A stretch of DNA of 17,902 bases from Flavobacteriales bacterium (GTDB lineage Bacteria > Bacteroidota > Bacteroidia > Flavobacteriales > TMED113), in assembly GCA_002696965.1 (NCBI GenBank), contig NZUB01000057.1, forward strand, positions 1 through 17,902, given 5' to 3'. The notes below the pieces were generated by a model. The model saw only the letters and a program-made list of their open reading frames with translations. It searched no databases and had not been told where the DNA came from. Positions within the stretch are counted from its first letter, which is position 1; each line of letters starts with the position of its first letter. Shown here piece after piece: positions 6,937-14,693 of the stretch. The translations under genes and the position numbers were made by a program.

Positions 6937-8668
6937 CAAATTGTTGATAATAATAATTGGCATATTTACCATTTAATTTTATTAATTCTTTATGATTGCC
7001 TACTTCGACTATATGGCCTTTCTCTAAAAGAATTATTTTATCAACATGTTGAATTGTCGACAATCTATGAGCAATAATTATAGAAGTTCTATTATTTGTA
7101 ATATTTTTGATTGACTTTTGAATCATAGACTCTGTTACAGGATCCATAGAAGAGGTAGCTTCATCTAGAATAAGATATGAAGGGCTTAATAAATATGTTC
7201 TAACAAAAGCAATTAATTGCTTTTCTCCTTCAGATAACCCCCCACCCCTTTCTCCAATAAAATAATTATATTTATTTGGAAATTTATTTATAAATTCTTC
7301 TAATCCTATTTTTTTTACTGCAGTATATACCTCTTCATCCGAAATATTATTGAAAAATTTAATATTATTCATTAAAGTATCTGCTAAAAAAAATGTGTCT
7401 TGTAATACTACACCTATATTTCTTCTAAGTACTGCATCTGGTATTTCATCTACATTAATATTATTAATAGATATGCTTCCTGTATCAATTTGATACCATT
7501 TCATAATAAGATTAATAATCGTTGTTTTACCTGATCCAGTAGGCCCAATAATGGCTAGCGTTTTATTAGGATCAATCGAAAAACTGATGCTTTTCAATAC
7601 ATCTTCTCCTTTTTTATAAGAAAAAGAAACGTTGTTAAAATGAATAGTACCCGTATTTAATTGATCATGAAAATAAGATATATTACTATTCACTGATTGA
7701 TCTGGCTCTTCAATTACATCAAACACCCTAGCTGCTGCAACAACGCCCATTTGTAAAACATTAAATCTATCAGCAATAGCTCGTAAAGGTCTAAATAACA
7801 TGTTAATAAATAATATAAATGCAATAATTTCACCCACTGTCACAGTTCCTCCATAAATAATATTTAAAGCACCATACCAAACTATCAGCCCCATAGCAAT
7901 TGCAGAACATACATCTACAATAGGCAAAAAAATTGAAAAATATAAAACTGTTTTTACATGTGAATCTCTATGAAGGCCATTTAAAAGCTTAAATTTTTTA
8001 AAAGTTTCATTTTCTTTACCAAAAACTTGCACAATACTCATGCCTATAATATGTTCATATACAAAGACATTAATTTTAGAAATATATTTTCTTACGTCTA
8101 TAAAAGCATGTTTCATATATTTTTGAAACAAAATTGTAGCTATTATTAAAATAGGTAAAAATATTAAACTTATCAACGTTAACCTCCAGCTTACATAGAA
8201 CATAAAAGACAAAACTAATAACATCTTAAAAAGATCCCCAAAAACAACTAATATACCTTGGGAAAAAACTGAAGATATGGCCTCCATATCAGACACCACT
8301 CTAGTAATTAATTGTCCTGTAGGAGAAGTATCAAAATACTTGACTGGTAAATTGATTATTTTAGAAAAGGCTGTTAATCTAATTTCTTTAATAATTGTTT
8401 GAGCTAAATAATTTGATTTATAAATAAATATAAATTGAAGTAATGCCTCTATCAAAATACATAAAAAAATTAAAAATATTATATGTAAAAACCCCTTAGA
8501 GTTACTATATACAATATAGTTGTCAAATGCATGCTGAATTAATATTGGACGAAGAGTAGAAATTAACCCAAATAGCACCGACACAAAAACTGTTAAAACA
8601 AAAACTGTTTTATAGGGTCTCACATAGTAAATAAGTTTAAACAATAATGTTAAATTAATCGATTTCAA
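6926..8668 (-). CDS. ABC exporter, fused membrane and ATPase domains (MsbA/multidrug type)
   Basis: This 580-residue half-transporter should work as a homodimer in the inner membrane, pumping lipids, drugs or other hydrophobic compounds outward; the substrate cannot be told from sequence. Six transmembrane helices fall at about 20-42, 60-85, 138-185 (two) and 243-300 (two). The ATPase domain follows from about 340: Walker A GPTGSGKTT at 375-383, Q-loop VLQDTFF, signature LSEGE at 478-482, Walker B LILDE ending at D502-E503, and switch His in IIAHRLST. The only suitable start is a TTG at 8666-8668, inside the end of truA (14-bp overlap); a stop codon lies 8 codons upstream in frame. Coupling with truA is expected, and the truA-ABC pair recurs in Bacteroidota. 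The 3' end overlaps uvrA by 11 bp. Confidence 0.93.
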   Translation of the reverse strand: MKSINLTLLFKLIYYVRPYKTVFVLTVFVSVLFGLISTLRPILIQHAFDNYIVYSNSKGFLHIIFLIFLCILIEALLQFIFIYKSNYLAQTIIKEIRLTAFSKIINLPVKYFDTSPTGQLITRVVSDMEAISSVFSQGILVVFGDLFKMLLVLSFMFYVSWRLTLISLIFLPILIIATILFQKYMKHAFIDVRKYISKINVFVYEHIIGMSIVQVFGKENETFKKFKLLNGLHRDSHVKTVLYFSIFLPIVDVCSAIAMGLIVWYGALNIIYGGTVTVGEIIAFILFINMLFRPLRAIADRFNVLQMGVVAAARVFDVIEEPDQSVNSNISYFHDQLNTGTIHFNNVSFSYKKGEDVLKSISFSIDPNKTLAIIGPTGSGKTTIINLIMKWYQIDTGSISINNINVDEIPDAVLRRNIGVVLQDTFFLADTLMNNIKFFNNISDEEVYTAVKKIGLEEFINKFPNKYNYFIGERGGGLSEGEKQLIAFVRTYLLSPSYLILDEATSSMDPVTESMIQKSIKNITNNRTSIIIAHRLSTIQHVDKIILLEKGHIVEVGNHKELIKLNGKYANYYYQQFVNE

Positions 8669-9413
8669 GACTGTATTTTTTTGGATATTTTATGTTTACT
8701 AAATATAATCCCTGTGCAGGGACAGACATGCCAGCCTGCTTTCGATCACCACTAGAAATAATACTAGCAAATTGACTTAAATTAATTTTTTCAAGTCCTA
8801 AGTCTATTAATGTTCCCACAATACAACGAACCATGTTATACAAAAATCTATCTGACTCAATAGAAAAAATAATTGTTTGTTCCTTTTTTTCCCATTTAGC
8901 TGAACTAACTAAACAAATAGAATTATCCATATTAGATTTAGAAAAAGCTTTAAAATTATTTTCTCCGATTAATAATGCAGCACCTTGGTTCATAATGTCT
9001 AAATTTAAATGCTTTAAAAAAAAATATGCTTTATTAATAAGAAATGGATCCTTATATGTAGAGATCAAGTATTCATATTTTCTTGAAATTGCAGAAAATC
9101 TAGCATGAAATTCTTTTGTAATCGTTTTAATATAATGAATAACTATATAATCAGATAAAAACCTGTTTAATTTATAGGTTAATTCTATCATATTAAATGA
9201 GCCAGAATAATCAAAATGGGCAAAAAAACTAGAGGCATGAACACCTGCATCAGTTCTGCCTACGCCCACAATAAGACCTATATTTTCTTTAAGAATTTTT
9301 GTTAATCCAAGCATCACATCCCCTTGTACACTTCTCGCATTATCTTGTATCTGCCAACCTGCATAATGTGTGCCCAAATAAGAAAGATGAATAACATATC
9401 TAGTTAATTTCAT
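8655..9413 (-). CDS. truA: tRNA pseudouridine(38-40) synthase TruA
   Basis: TruA isomerises uridine to pseudouridine at positions 38-40 in the anticodon stem-loop of many tRNAs. The 252-residue protein has normal length. The catalytic Asp55 sits in GRTDAGVHA (52-60), preceded by the family motif YAGWQIQ at 17-23. The C-terminal half contains the expected FLYNMVRCIVGTL stretch and the conserved GLYLVN near the end. The ATG at 9411-9413 has no Shine-Dalgarno, as usual for the phylum. It is the first gene of a two-gene unit with the ABC exporter and diverges from the phosphoesterase gene across only 59 AT-rich bases, in which I see no confident promoter. Confidence 0.97.
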   Translation of the reverse strand: MKLTRYVIHLSYLGTHYAGWQIQDNARSVQGDVMLGLTKILKENIGLIVGVGRTDAGVHASSFFAHFDYSGSFNMIELTYKLNRFLSDYIVIHYIKTITKEFHARFSAISRKYEYLISTYKDPFLINKAYFFLKHLNLDIMNQGAALLIGENNFKAFSKSNMDNSICLVSSAKWEKKEQTIIFSIESDRFLYNMVRCIVGTLIDLGLEKINLSQFASIISSGDRKQAGMSVPAQGLYLVNIKYPKKYSLEID

Positions 9414-9472
9414 TAATAAAAAAAATTTTTATAAAAATAGTGATAAATTAGAATCATTATTATAAATAATAA

Positions 9473-9979
9473 ATGAAAAAAATAGGAATTATATCTGATA
9501 CTCATGGCTTTATAAATCAACAAATTATTAACACTTTGAAGGATTGTGATGAAATTTGGCATGCAGGAGATATTGGTTTTAATAAAAAAATTGAACAATT
9601 TATTAATCAATATCATGTGAAAGCTGTATACGGTAATATTGATGGCAGAAAAATAAGAGCTATCTATCCTAAAATTCAAAAATTTACATGTGAAAATGTA
9701 AAAGTATTAATGACTCATATTGGAGGGTATCCTAATAATTATACTAAAGATATTGAAAAAGAAATTGAATCATTTAAGCCTGATCTATATATATGTGGAC
9801 ATTCACATATATTAAAGATAATGTATGATAAAAAATATCAACTTATACATATTAATCCCGGTTCAGCTGGTAAAGAAGGCTTTCATCAGAAAAGAACAGT
9901 GGTATTATTAAGTATTCAAAATACCAAAATACATGACATCAGAGTAGTTGAGCTGGGGCCAAGAGCAAAATTAACGTAA
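9473..9979 (+). CDS. YfcE/MJ0936-type metallophosphoesterase
   Basis: This is a small (168 aa) calcineurin-like phosphoesterase of the YfcE family, a fold using two divalent metal ions to cleave phosphodiesters; the physiological substrate is not known. Metal-binding motifs are in order: D9-x-H11 (SDTHG), D33 (HAGDIG), N55 (YGNIDG), H82 (MTHIGG) and G109-H110-S-H112 (CGHSH), followed by INPGSAG at about 125-131. All the expected metal ligands are present, so it should be active. It diverges from truA, and its last 9 bp overlap the end of the convergent DUF4293 gene. From memory a small metallophosphoesterase in this place between truA and rho is common in Bacteroidota. Confidence 0.93.
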   Translation: MKKIGIISDTHGFINQQIINTLKDCDEIWHAGDIGFNKKIEQFINQYHVKAVYGNIDGRKIRAIYPKIQKFTCENVKVLMTHIGGYPNNYTKDIEKEIESFKPDLYICGHSHILKIMYDKKYQLIHINPGSAGKEGFHQKRTVVLLSIQNTKIHDIRVVELGPRAKLT

Positions 9980-10393
9980 CCTATTGATAGAATCAAGTAA
10001 CTCGTTATCTCTCATTATAGCTTTAATGGATAGATAATATAGTATTTTACCTGCTAAAAAAAATGGTAAAATAATCACATTAAAACCACAACTATTACTA
10101 ACAGAGTAAGCACCCGAAGAAACACCATTGAAATAATTATATAAAGTCCATAAAATAATTATAGAACAAAAAAACGATAAAAAATATATCAATTTGATTT
10201 GTCTTTTTCTATTCTGAAAAGAAAAAACTGTTAATATAACTAACAATAAAAAAAAACAAACACTATAATAATTATTTAAAATATATAACGAATTAACGTC
10301 ATCTATACAATGAAAAAATGGAATTTTGAAAAATGCAAAAACAATAGATATTGTTCCAATAATAATATAAAGCGTTTGAATTCTCTGAATCAT
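9971..10393 (-). CDS. DUF4293 family membrane protein
   Basis: A 140-residue inner-membrane protein of the Bacteroidota-specific DUF4293 family, of unknown function. The ATG at 10391-10393 was chosen because family members begin MIQRIQT; the frame stays open for a further 47 codons upstream, but that part (including a repeated YCRKI caused by a DNA tandem repeat) does not look like protein. Four hydrophobic helices are seen at about 6-24, 42-58, 67-86 and 103-122. The tail DNELLDSINRLR resembles the conserved family ending with RLR. It diverges from rho, an arrangement I recall in other Bacteroidota, and its stop overlaps the convergent phosphoesterase gene by 9 bp. Confidence 0.88.
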   Translation of the reverse strand: MIQRIQTLYIIIGTISIVFAFFKIPFFHCIDDVNSLYILNNYYSVCFFLLLVILTVFSFQNRKRQIKLIYFLSFFCSIIILWTLYNYFNGVSSGAYSVSNSCGFNVIILPFFLAGKILYYLSIKAIMRDNELLDSINRLR

Positions 10394-10398
10394 ATATA

Positions 10399-10428
10399 TT
10401 TTTCTGCAATAAATTTTTCTGCAATATA
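10399..10428. repeat. 15-bp tandem duplication in the rho/DUF4293 divergent region
   Basis: Two adjacent 15-bp copies, TTTTTCTGCAATAAA at 10399-10413 and TTTTTCTGCAATATA at 10414-10428, differ at one base. They lie only 5 bp upstream of the DUF4293 ATG. They could be a binding site for a regulator, or simply a recent slippage duplication. Confidence 0.7.
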
Positions 10429-10519
10429 TATAATTATTTAAAAGAATGTTGTATAATTGCATTGCTATTATCCTAATACGCCTCATTTGAAATTTCCCTT
10501 TTAATAATATTTTGGTAAT

Positions 10520-10527
10520 TAAATTTG
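10520..10527 (+). promoter_or_regulatory. Candidate -7 element for rho
   Basis: TAAATTTG matches TAnnTTTG and lies 24 nt upstream of the rho ATG, which would give a leader of about 18 nt. The best -33 candidate is TTTC at 10493-10496 with a 23-nt spacer, one mismatch and a slightly long gap. The 158-bp divergent region 10394-10551 also holds the 15-bp duplication and is otherwise featureless AT-rich sequence. Confidence 0.3.
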
Positions 10528-10551
10528 TCGGCAAACTAAACCATATTTTAT

Positions 10552-12024
10552 ATGTATGATATATTAGAATTAAAAAAGAAAAAATTACAAAATTTGCAAG
10601 AAATTGCAGAAAAGCTAGAAGTATCTGAAATTAAAAATTTTAAAAAAATGGATTTGATTTATCAAATTTTAGATAAACAAGCTTCATCACCTCATCAGCA
10701 AGAAGAAAAAATACTAAAACAAGCAAAGAGAATCAATAAGAAAAATATGCCTAATAAAGAAAATAACAAACTTAAAACTAGTAAAAAAGAAGAAAAAGCT
10801 GTAAAAGATCCTGATTTAGCTTCAAAAGAATACTCCGAAAAAAAACGATCTAATAATAAAAAGCACGAAGAAAAAACTCATAAAATAAAAAAAGATGTTG
10901 ATTATAATTTTGAATCAGAAGTGATTGGAGAAGGTGTGCTAGAAAAAATGCCGGATGGTTATGGTTTTTTAAGATCTTCAGATTATAATTATTTAAATTC
11001 ACCAGATGACATATATGTATCACAATCACAAATCAAATTATTCGGACTAAAAACTGGGGATACGGTTACTGGTGAAATTAGACCCCCAAAAGAGGGAGAA
11101 AAGTTTTTTCCTCTTGTAAAGGTGATGAAAATTAACAATCTAGCACCCAGTATTGTTAGAGATAGAGTAGCTTTTGAACATAAAACACCGCTATTTCCTG
11201 ATGAAAAATTTAAAATAGTTGAAAAAAATTCCACTATTTCAACCAGATTAATTGATCTATTCTCTCCTATTGGAAAGGGACAAAGAGGTCTAATAGTAGC
11301 ACAGCCTAAAACTGGAAAAACAGTCCTACTAAAAGAAGTGGCTAATGCAATAGCTGCTAATCATCCAGAAGTATATCAGTTAGTATTATTAATTGATGAA
11401 CGGCCTGAAGAGGTTACTGATATGGCAAGGACGGTAGCTGGTGAAGTTATTGCATCGACATTTGATGAGCCTGCAGAAAGACATGTCAGAGTGGCCAATA
11501 TTGTATTAGAAAAAGCAAAAAGAATGGTAGAGTGTGGGCATGATGTCGTTATTTTACTTGATTCAATTACTAGATTAGCACGCGCATATAATACTGTAGC
11601 CCCTGCCTCTGGAAAAATACTTTCAGGTGGTATTGATGCAAATGCACTACATAAACCTAAAAGATTTTTTGGATCAGCACGAAATATTGAAAATGGGGGC
11701 TCATTAACAATCATTGCAACTGCTTTAGTAGAAACAGGATCTAAAATGGATGAAGTGATTTTTGAAGAATTTAAGGGTACTGGAAATATGGAGATGCAAT
11801 TAGACAGAAGTATTTCAAACAGAAGAATTTACCCTGCTATTGACTTAATTAGCTCTGGAACTAGACGAGAGGATTTATTAATCAGCAAAGAAAAATTACA
11901 GAGAATGTGGATTTTAAGAAAACATCTTGCTGATATGAAGCCTATTGAAGCAATGGAGTTTATAAAAGATCGCCTTGAGGGTACAATCAATAATGAGGAG
12001 TTCTTAATCTCAATGAATAGTTAG
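10552..12024 (+). CDS. rho: Transcription termination factor Rho
   Basis: Rho is a hexameric RNA-dependent ATPase that binds C-rich unstructured RNA and ends transcription. The 490 residues are longer than E. coli Rho (419) because of a linker. Residues 1-42 form the N-terminal helical domain (MYDILELKKKKLQNLQEIA). Residues about 43-122 are a Lys/Glu/Asn-rich, probably disordered linker. The cold-shock-like RNA-binding domain follows at about 125-198 (EKMPDGYGFLRS). The ATPase core has Walker A QPKTGKT at 251-257, Walker B with D337 (VILLDSITR), and the conserved GGSLTIIATALVETGSKMDE segment. A basic or disordered insert is a known Bacteroidota trait; in Bacteroides thetaiotaomicron such a region has been reported to support condensate formation. 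It stops 5 bp before the convergent mpl stop. Confidence 0.98.
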   Translation: MYDILELKKKKLQNLQEIAEKLEVSEIKNFKKMDLIYQILDKQASSPHQQEEKILKQAKRINKKNMPNKENNKLKTSKKEEKAVKDPDLASKEYSEKKRSNNKKHEEKTHKIKKDVDYNFESEVIGEGVLEKMPDGYGFLRSSDYNYLNSPDDIYVSQSQIKLFGLKTGDTVTGEIRPPKEGEKFFPLVKVMKINNLAPSIVRDRVAFEHKTPLFPDEKFKIVEKNSTISTRLIDLFSPIGKGQRGLIVAQPKTGKTVLLKEVANAIAANHPEVYQLVLLIDERPEEVTDMARTVAGEVIASTFDEPAERHVRVANIVLEKAKRMVECGHDVVILLDSITRLARAYNTVAPASGKILSGGIDANALHKPKRFFGSARNIENGGSLTIIATALVETGSKMDEVIFEEFKGTGNMEMQLDRSISNRRIYPAIDLISSGTRREDLLISKEKLQRMWILRKHLADMKPIEAMEFIKDRLEGTINNEEFLISMNS

Positions 12025-12029
12025 TTCTT

Positions 12030-13355
12030 TTAAAAGTATTCTTCTAAATCTAAACCAGAAAAAGTACCTGAACTCATTAATAATAAATTATTATTACATG
12101 GCATAAAATCATTTAATAATGACTTTAACTCTGTTTTATCATTGATTATTTTTAAGTTATTATGTTTGATAGCAGATGATATTAAATGGCTAGTAATATT
12201 TTTTGATTTCTTTTTAGCGGGATCTATATAGACCCAAACTTCATCCGAATTAACAAATGATTTTTCATAATGATTTAAAAAGCCTGAATTGAAGCTACTA
12301 AATGTATGTAGTTCAAAACAAGATATTAACTGCCTATCAGGATATAGTTCTTTAACTGCATTAACAGTTGCTAATACCTTTGAAGGAGAATGTGCAAAGT
12401 CTCTATAAACACAGCTATCTACATATTTTTTAACTAAACTCAACCTGTTATTAGCGCCTTCAAAACTCTGTATTGATGAATAAAAGATTGCTTCCGAAAT
12501 ACCTAGCTTTAAACATACTAATTTAGCTGCTTCTAAATTTTGTAAATTATGATTGCCAAATATTTTCAACGGAATTTTTTCACGATTATAATGAATATAC
12601 ACAACTTCATCTTTAATCTCATAATCTGTTTGTAAATAAGATTTTGAATTGACATTATATTTTAAATAATTAGATAAAAAACTATCTTTTTGATAATAAT
12701 ATATATCTCCTTCTGATTTTATAACCCCATCAATGATACTTTTAAAAGCATTTTCATAAGAAGCAAGAGTTGGAAAGACATTAATATGATCCCAAGACAC
12801 CCCTGAAACCACTAAAACATCTGGATTATAATGAAGGAATTTTGGACTTTGATCTATAGGTGAAGAAAAATACTCATCACCCTCTATAATAATTAAATTG
12901 TGATTTTTTAAGCTAACTAAATTAGTTAAAGATTTAATTTTTGCACCCAGCAAATAATCTGCTTGTATATTATTAATATTTAAAACATGGAGTATCATTG
13001 AAGTGATTGTTGTTTTACCATGACTACCCGCAATTACTATTCGTTTTTTATTCTGAGAATACTGCCAAATGAATTCAGGAAAAGACAATATATTAACACC
13101 TATCTTTTGTGCTTTTAATAGTTCTGGATTATTGAGTCTGGCATGCATGCCAATAATTACCATATCTAAATCACGTGTTATAATATTGTCATTCCAACCA
13201 TCATATTTTGGGAAAATACCGTGTTTTAACAAATTCGATTTTGCAGGGTCATAAATCACATCATCTGAACCTGTTACAAGATGGCCATTATTATGTAACT
13301 CGATCGCTAAACTATGCATAATTGCACCTCCAATCGCAATAAAATGTATTCTCAT
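12030..13355 (-). CDS. mpl: Murein peptide ligase Mpl (UDP-MurNAc : L-Ala-D-Glu-mDAP ligase)
   Basis: Mpl recycles cell-wall material by joining the tripeptide L-Ala-gamma-D-Glu-meso-DAP to UDP-N-acetylmuramic acid. The 441-residue protein begins with the family N-terminus MRIHFIAIGG, a dinucleotide-like loop. The ATP-binding motif is GSHGKTT at 110-116. Its identity as Mpl rather than MurC rests on the stretch EGDEYFSSPIDQSPKF, followed by VVSGVSWDHINVFPT, and on the AHSPSKV region later. Presence of the gene implies that the organism makes and recycles peptidoglycan containing diaminopimelate. It is a single gene here: divergent from the metallo-hydrolase across 41 bp, and convergent with rho. 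Adjacent sequence shows no other cell-wall gene. Confidence 0.94.
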   Translation of the reverse strand: MRIHFIAIGGAIMHSLAIELHNNGHLVTGSDDVIYDPAKSNLLKHGIFPKYDGWNDNIITRDLDMVIIGMHARLNNPELLKAQKIGVNILSFPEFIWQYSQNKKRIVIAGSHGKTTITSMILHVLNINNIQADYLLGAKIKSLTNLVSLKNHNLIIIEGDEYFSSPIDQSPKFLHYNPDVLVVSGVSWDHINVFPTLASYENAFKSIIDGVIKSEGDIYYYQKDSFLSNYLKYNVNSKSYLQTDYEIKDEVVYIHYNREKIPLKIFGNHNLQNLEAAKLVCLKLGISEAIFYSSIQSFEGANNRLSLVKKYVDSCVYRDFAHSPSKVLATVNAVKELYPDRQLISCFELHTFSSFNSGFLNHYEKSFVNSDEVWVYIDPAKKKSKNITSHLISSAIKHNNLKIINDKTELKSLLNDFMPCNNNLLLMSSGTFSGLDLEEYF

Positions 13356-13396
13356 ATATAGTACTTAATAAATAATATTATATATTACAATATACT

Positions 13397-14236
13397 ATGT
13401 TTATGAAAATACATGTTATAAATACTGGAAACTTTAAACTCGATGGTGGAGCTATGTTTGGTGTAGTACCAAAAACAATTTGGTCAAAAACAAATCCTGC
13501 CGATAAAAATAATATGTGCTCTTGGGCAATGAGATGTTTATTATTAGAATTAGAGGATAAAAAAATACTAATTGATACAGGCATTGGTAATAAACAAAGT
13601 GAAAAATTCTTTAAACACTTTTATTTACATGGATCTGACAACCTGATTAATTCACTACATCAAGTGAATATACAACCTGAAGAAATTACACATGTTTTTT
13701 TTACTCACCTACATTTTGATCATTGCGGTGGGGCTATAATTAGAAAAAATAATTCTTTTCAACTTCTATTCAAAAATGCTATTCACCTAACTAATCAAGA
13801 CCATTGGAAATTAGCAAACCAACCAAATCAAAGAGAAAAAGCATCGTTTTTAAAAGAAAATTTTACTTTAATTGAAAAAGAAAACAAATTACGATTTATT
13901 AAAGAAGGTCAATTATTTGATAGTATTGATGTTCGTTTTTTTTATGGCCATACTGCTGCTCAAATGATTCCCATTATTCATTTTAATAATAAAAAAATTG
14001 TCTTTGTTGCAGATCTGCTTCCCTCTGTAGGACATATACCTCTTCCATATGTAATGGGTTATGATACACAACCTTTAGTCACACTACAAGAAAAAAACCA
14101 ATTTCTTAGTGAGTCTGTAATGAATAATTACATTTTATTCTTAGAACATGACTACCAATATGAAGCCTGTACGGTAAAATATGATAATAATAAGTTTAAG
14201 GTAGATAAAGCAGGTAAATTAATCGACTTCCTCTAA
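13397..14236 (+). CDS. Metallo-beta-lactamase-fold hydrolase
   Basis: A 279-residue single-domain metallo-beta-lactamase-fold enzyme with a full binuclear metal site: H104-x-H106-x-D108-H109 (THLHFDHCGG), a later His in GHTAAQM, Asp in VADLLPS and a His in FLEHDYQ. The N-terminal region TGNFKLDGGAMFGVVPK and the IDTGIGNK strand recur in a Bacteroidota subgroup, similar to quorum-quenching-type or other small-molecule hydrolases. The substrate is unknown and no signal peptide is present, so it is probably cytoplasmic. ATG at 13397 and at 13403 (MKIHVI) are both possible starts; the second agrees better with related proteins as I recall them. The gene diverges from mpl across about 41 bp and overlaps the convergent DUF6438 gene by 18 bp. 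Confidence 0.92.
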   Translation: MFMKIHVINTGNFKLDGGAMFGVVPKTIWSKTNPADKNNMCSWAMRCLLLELEDKKILIDTGIGNKQSEKFFKHFYLHGSDNLINSLHQVNIQPEEITHVFFTHLHFDHCGGAIIRKNNSFQLLFKNAIHLTNQDHWKLANQPNQREKASFLKENFTLIEKENKLRFIKEGQLFDSIDVRFFYGHTAAQMIPIIHFNNKKIVFVADLLPSVGHIPLPYVMGYDTQPLVTLQEKNQFLSESVMNNYILFLEHDYQYEACTVKYDNNKFKVDKAGKLIDFL

Positions 14237-14689
14237 CCCGTTACATTCCTCCCAAATTGAAATTTCATCAACTAGTAAATCTAACTCTGCATATAAATTT
14301 TTTAATTTTTTAGGAGCTTCCAATCTATCAATAACTTTATGTCTATTCCCATTTACAAACACTTCTGTAATTACAGATGGGAGATCTGTAACTTCTGAAA
14401 TATACTTATCATCTAAATCAAAAAATTGTATTTCATCTAATAAGAATTTTATATAATTGATTTTCTGACGATTGATATTAGATTGAAAGCAACCAGTTTT
14501 TTGGACAAATCTAACTCCATTATATAAAACTTTACCTGACTCATAAATACTAATCATATACTGAGGACATTCCCCATAACATGGTGTACGCTTCATAGTA
14601 ATTAAAGGTGTTACCTCTGTATAAAGCTTTCTAGGTAATACACAAGATAAAGTACAAAAAAATAAAAAAAGAACTAACGATCGCCCCAT
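14219..14689 (-). CDS. DUF6438 lipoprotein
   Basis: A 156-residue exported protein of unknown function. The start chosen is the ATG at 14687-14689, because it gives a clean lipoprotein signal (MGRSLVLFLFFCTLSC, lipid-anchored Cys16) and lies 4 bp after the yidC stop; a longer frame from 14728 would overlap yidC and place charged residues before the signal. The mature part starts with MKRTPCYGECPQYMISIY (Cys-x3-Cys), and a third Cys follows in KTGCF, matching the DUF6438 pattern. No catalytic site can be named. It is the last gene of the pyrG-yidC unit, and its 3' end overlaps the convergent metallo-hydrolase gene by 18 bp. YidC in front and a lipoprotein behind may be chance linkage. Confidence 0.85.
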   Translation of the reverse strand: MGRSLVLFLFFCTLSCVLPRKLYTEVTPLITMKRTPCYGECPQYMISIYESGKVLYNGVRFVQKTGCFQSNINRQKINYIKFLLDEIQFFDLDDKYISEVTDLPSVITEVFVNGNRHKVIDRLEAPKKLKNLYAELDLLVDEISIWEECNGLEEVD

Positions 14690-14693
14690 AGAG

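Noticed and set aside
9413..9679. 88-codon minus-strand open frame before truA
   Set aside because: It lies opposite the phosphoesterase gene, which has all its metal motifs; the antisense frame is just low-complexity hydrophobic sequence from AT-rich DNA.
10394..10534. 47-codon N-terminal extension of the DUF4293 gene
   Set aside because: Family members begin MIQRIQT, and the extension contains a DNA tandem repeat read as protein (YCRKI twice).
11376..11714. 112-codon minus-strand open frame inside rho
   Set aside because: It is antisense to the conserved Rho ATPase core and shows no recognisable domain or promoter.
12027..12036. CTTTTAAAAG palindrome between rho and mpl
   Set aside because: It is too short and AT-rich with no loop to act as a terminator, and it overlaps the last codons of mpl.
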